From the NCBI GenBank assembly GCA_977006965.1, contig OZ345364.1:1426001-1490000 (forward strand): a stretch of DNA of 64,000 nucleotides, in the 5' to 3' direction. A program made the position numbers and the translations under genes. Source of the DNA: Phymatolithon calcareum. Taxonomy: Eukaryota > Rhodophyta > Florideophyceae > Hapalidiales. A model generated the notes under the pieces. The model saw only the letters and a program-made list of their open reading frames with translations. It did no database searches and was not told where the DNA came from. Positions 60,534-64,000 of this stretch are shown here, piece by piece (the first letter of the stretch is position 1; each line of letters opens with the position of its first letter).

Positions 60534-62819
60534 GATATATTTCTTGTTATCGCTTCATGATGGAGTACGACTCACATTCATTATTCTTTCTCCCTTTACT
60601 ACGGAAAGAGCGCTCACACGGAAGATGAGCGCCTAACTCTTTTCTGTACCAGCATCCCATGGTTCAGAAATTTGAGTATGGCTAAAGGTCTCTCACGACA
60701 CAGCTCTTCTACGGTTTTTGCCACCCAGCCCACCAATAGACTTTTGTCTGGAGACGGAACGTCTTGGTTATGCTTTTCTTCCTCTGGTCCAGTTCATGTT
60801 TTAATAAAAGTAGTGGACTATTTGGTCATGTTTTTCGCCAAGTGCAATACGATGAATCGTAATCCGCCAGGTGCTGCTACAATGCGTCAGACCAACGCCA
60901 GAATCACTCTTTGGTGACGTACCTGGACGAGACGTGAAAGCCGCAGTCAGACTCGCTAGCGATAGGATAGACCGGAAGAAACTTAGGAATCGCTGCTTGC
61001 CCGATTATGGGGAAAGGCAAAATGAATGAATGAAACTCTTTTCAGCAGGACGCGAATCACACGTACGTGGTAACTATCTAGAAACTAACTGGTCATCGGT
61101 GAAGGCCGTTCGCAAGTGACGAGTCGTGCTAATAATTTTGCGAGAACCGTACAGCCCAAAATATGTTCTCATCGCACTGCCAGTAACGGGGTAAGAAGAA
61201 ATTCTGCGTTCCGCGAGATTGAGTGGCAGAGCATCTACGACAGTTATGATTATGGTTTGAGGTTTTCTGCTGTTGTCCCGCACTCCTGCTTTGCTTCATG
61301 TCAGGGATGAATCCTAGTGGCAGGAGGACTAAGAATTGCGTTTCCTTGAATAAACTCTGCCTAATCGAAGCAGCGACGGGCAGTAGACGAACCTCCTTAT
61401 CCTTTGACTTCGTCGCTATAAGCACAGCGGTGTTTGAATTAGTCTGATACCTTTCAGAAAACTCCTTCAACGAGCTAAATGTGAGGCCCAGGCCCGAGAT
61501 TCTCCACCTTCGCCGGCTGTGTGATAAAAAGGAGAGGAGAAAGCGAGTAAAGTGTTCTTCCATCAAGTAGTCCCATCGTACTCGTCCGGCCTCGGAAGTA
61601 CCGACCCCTCGCAGTCCATCGGTGATCCCATTTTCCCGCTCCGGAAACCATCGTTTTGTGTACTACACTTCCAAGAGGTTTCCGAAAGACTCTGATAGCA
61701 CTACAATCGAAGCTAGAAAGAAAAGCTGATAGACCGATGTCGCAAGACTTCATATATTACGATTACAGCTCAGACACCAGTCTCTCCCTCACTCCACCCT
61801 ACTTTCGTCGCTCCTGTCTTCCGTCTGTAAGATGGAGAGAGATAGACATGTTTCAAATTAGAAAGTAAATCAGATGTTTTTTTTCACATATACTTGGCTC
61901 GTGGCACAGAGCTTTGGGTCAGCAAGACACTGATCTCTTTCGGAAATGTGGTCGTGCTCGCTACTATGATAGTATTGGGAAGTTATCCCATTGCTGGTGA
62001 GTGGCCGCGAGAACAGGGATTCTAAAATATAAAAAACCTAATAGTTTCCACCAGGGTTGCACGAGCAGGTTACACCAGTTATAGTCAAAAATTTAGGGCT
62101 AGCACCATAGGTGCATAGCCTTCCACAGCTAAAAATAGACACGCACTGCACCTTTTGGGACGACAGTGCTGTCCAATCACTTGAGAGGCGAGCTATTTTA
62201 TCGACGTTTGAATCAGAAATATGTCAAAACAGGCCCGTGGGACAGCACGTTTTCTGTACGCTTTTTATTGGGCCGAGAAAAGTGCGCAGAGTTTTTCTGC
62301 AGTCCACAAGAGAGCTAGTGCAGCTCTATTGCCGACGTCGGCAAAACTCTGGGATGGGAGTGGCAGGCTTGTATTTCATTCACATCACCCACCTAATTTT
62401 CTAACACCGGATCTACGACGGTGATCTTCCACAATGCGCAGGAAGAAGCACATTTGATCCTTATCGAGCCAATGATGTGTATCCACAGTTCGCCATAGTT
62501 CCGATTGCAAATGCAGTCGATGCCGTTTTCAGTGGAGGATACGGCAGAACCGGCCCGTTTTGGATGACGGTTTGTCCAGAGCTAAAACGACAGCAAAGTG
62601 AACGTGCTTGGTCGTGCTCATATATATATCTGCTGGCATGAGTAAAGCATTCGAAAGCTTAGTGAAATATCTCAATTGCCAGGGTTCTGGCATTAATATT
62701 TTTCAGCTTTGCACGTCTCAGCCCAAATTTATCAAATAGAGTTGAATTCCCCGTGCCGTTCCATTCCTCTGCCTCGCCTCCGCCACAACATTCATCTGCA
62801 TGCTTCCGTTCACAATCTC
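60534..62819. other. Intergenic region, no confirmed gene
   Basis: Only short frames occur on both strands. 61950-62055 ends with 'gattctaaaatataaaaaacc' and resembles a diverged LINE 3' stub. The longest frame is minus 61129-61566 (145 residues, basic, no motif), which I do not recognise. Some of it may be 5' flank of the gene at 62919. Confidence 0.45.
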
Positions 62820-62826
62820 TATAAAG
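62820..62826 (+). promoter_or_regulatory. TATA box
   Basis: TATAAAG lies 93 bp before the ATG at 62919, in a suitable position for the downstream secreted-protein gene. Confidence 0.6.
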
Positions 62827-62918
62827 AGCCCTCTTCCGTTTCCCATGCCCCCAACAATATGACTCAGCGAAGCTAGGATTGTTTCGAACTCATCAAAGCA
62901 ACCACCACATTTCCGGCA

Positions 62919-63287
62919 ATGGTCCCCATGCGTCTTCCTCTATTCGTCTTCGCTGTGTCTGCCCTCTTGTGTATTACCTTGCAAGCGCCGGTCGCAACTC
63001 CCCTGCGGCCCCCTCGTGGCAGGCAATGGTCGTCATCGATCATGTCCGTGATCCGCGCAATCGGAAACTGCACCAACTACAAAAAGGAGACATGTAGGTC
63101 CTGTTTCATACGGTGCTACAAGATTTGCACAAGGAATGAGACACTTTTTGGCAAAGAGATGTGTGCCGACTTCAAGATAGAGTGCCCGAGGGATCGATGC
63201 TTCGAGTATCCTTGTCTCAAATGCGCCGATGGAAATGTCAATGCCACTGCTTTGGTTCGTCTCGCAGACGTCGGCGGTGTACATTAG
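62919..63287 (+). CDS. Small secreted cysteine-rich protein
   Basis: 122 residues from ATG 62919 (an in-frame ATG at 62928 is an alternative). The first ~27 residues form a signal peptide: positive start, hydrophobic core 'LPLFVFAVSALLCITL', cleavage probably after 'APVA'. The mature part has ten Cys within about 65 residues ('CTNYKKETCRSCFIRCYKIC' and a second cluster ending 'CFEYPCLKC') and three N-glycosylation sequons (NCT, NET, NAT). I do not recognise the family; extracellular, disulfide-stabilised function is inferred. The frame may not end at TAG 63285-63287: a GT at 63277 and an AG at 63306 would join it to 63307-63539, another Cys-containing open frame. Confidence 0.65.
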   Translation: MVPMRLPLFVFAVSALLCITLQAPVATPLRPPRGRQWSSSIMSVIRAIGNCTNYKKETCRSCFIRCYKICTRNETLFGKEMCADFKIECPRDRCFEYPCLKCADGNVNATALVRLADVGGVH

Positions 63288-63306
63288 CTTTGTATTTTGT
63301 CTGCAG

Positions 63307-63539
63307 AAGGAAGAAATAATTATTTTCCTTCCGGCTATGAGTATCTTTCTATAAAGTCTATGCTCCACTCTTGTTTCAAACGTTGCGGTCCTGGTCAGGC
63401 TATATGCGTTTCACTACCGACTCATTGCCAATATCTTTGCAAGTCTGCGCACGCGAGCTCCAGGACGTGGCAAGCCTCATATTTGGATCAGGAACTGGAT
63501 CACCGTGATCCAAATCAGGTTAATATGTCATATCTATGA
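63307..63539 (+). CDS. Possible second exon of the cysteine-rich protein, or a paralogous fragment
   Basis: This open frame has five Cys in 'SCFKRCGPGQAICVS' and 'HCQYLC'. It follows a TTTTGTCTGCAG that would serve as an acceptor and stops at 63537-63539. Joined to 62919-63276 by removing only 30 nt, it gives a ~196-residue secreted protein. The 'SCF.RC' motif occurs in both halves, so an internal duplication is possible. Confidence 0.35.
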
Positions 63540-64000
63540 GGTGGTCTGACTACAAGACATTGTCCACAGTGATCTCACTGTGAGATCATGCACAGGTGCA
63601 GTTTTGCAGAAAATATCTGTCGTCTGGGATTGCAAGCGGCAGAAGTGTAGCTAATCCTCTGCTATACTTCACTTCGTTTTCCAAATTGCGGAACCGGGAT
63701 CAAAACACTTATTTCTCGCACAACTGGTGGTGCTCTCAAGGTTCGTTCATGTGGGATCGGGAGCGCTACTAAACTCGATCTTGTGCTACTGTCGATAAAG
63801 CTTACCTGAGCTCCCTCGCGAGGCGCGCTTTTCTGACATGTTGACATATTCCATCTACGCCTTTCGTGTCAAACTGCACTGAGGAAACACTGCACTATAG
63901 CGCCATTGTACCCTTTCGCAAGCCGAGGTAATGCAATTACAACGCTAGAACAACTGTACGCAAGTAAGAACTAGTGCTCATCTATACTATGAAGTGCATG
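63540..64000. other. No recognised gene
   Basis: Only short frames. A small hairpin (gatctcactgtgagatc) lies near 63571-63587 and might affect transcript ends of the upstream gene. Nothing else is supported. Confidence 0.5.

Overview
The window is from a nuclear eukaryotic genome and is dominated by transposable elements. No bacterial-type operon, CRISPR array, rRNA or tRNA gene was recognised. Most open frames are pieces of retrotransposons and DNA transposons, and the few host-like genes sit at the edges. The mixture (Ty1/copia with a half-tRNA primer site, Ty3/gypsy, LINE, hAT, Mutator-like, pogo/Tigger, piggyBac), intron-poor frames and middling GC would fit a multicellular red alga of the Chondrus type. 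That assignment is inference; an oomycete or another alga cannot be excluded from sequence alone.

Layout. 1-1860: 3' part of an unrecognised membrane-protein gene, open at the window edge. 1861-3330: a duplicated segment and a degenerate minisatellite. 3491-5987: 3' pieces of LINEs, one inserted inside another. 7900-11082 (minus): an unrecognised host-like gene, damaged and split by a hAT element (7997-9211, 8-bp target duplication) whose removal restores its reading frame. 11380-37830: a five-member nest. Gypsy G1 (LTRs 322 bp, minus) received chromodomain gypsy G2 (16204-37489, minus) immediately behind its primer site. G2 received a young copia C2 (19205-25018, plus) in its integrase, an old copia C1 (30129-36164, minus) in its gag, and a pogo-type MITE (36635-37073) in its 5' LTR. 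37831-41821: a piggyBac-like transposase remnant, a LINE remnant and a foldback structure. 41822-55762: a second nest. Gypsy G3 contains a pogo/Tigger element (42195-51860), which itself contains a full-length two-ORF LINE (44688-50175); G3 also contains a Mutator-like element (52701-54063). 56260-60533: head-to-tail LINE remnants interrupted by two more hAT elements. 62820-63539: a TATA box and a small secreted cysteine-rich protein gene, the best intact host-like gene.

The nests were resolved by LTR pairs, terminal inverted repeats and target-site duplications, all read directly. At three insertions (C1 in G2 gag, C2 in G2 integrase, hAT1 in the host gene) the interrupted reading frame also continues across the removed element. 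C2 looks youngest (3 differences between 437-bp LTRs, one intact polyprotein frame). The LINE at 44688-50175 also has intact ORFs. All other elements are decayed or internally deleted.
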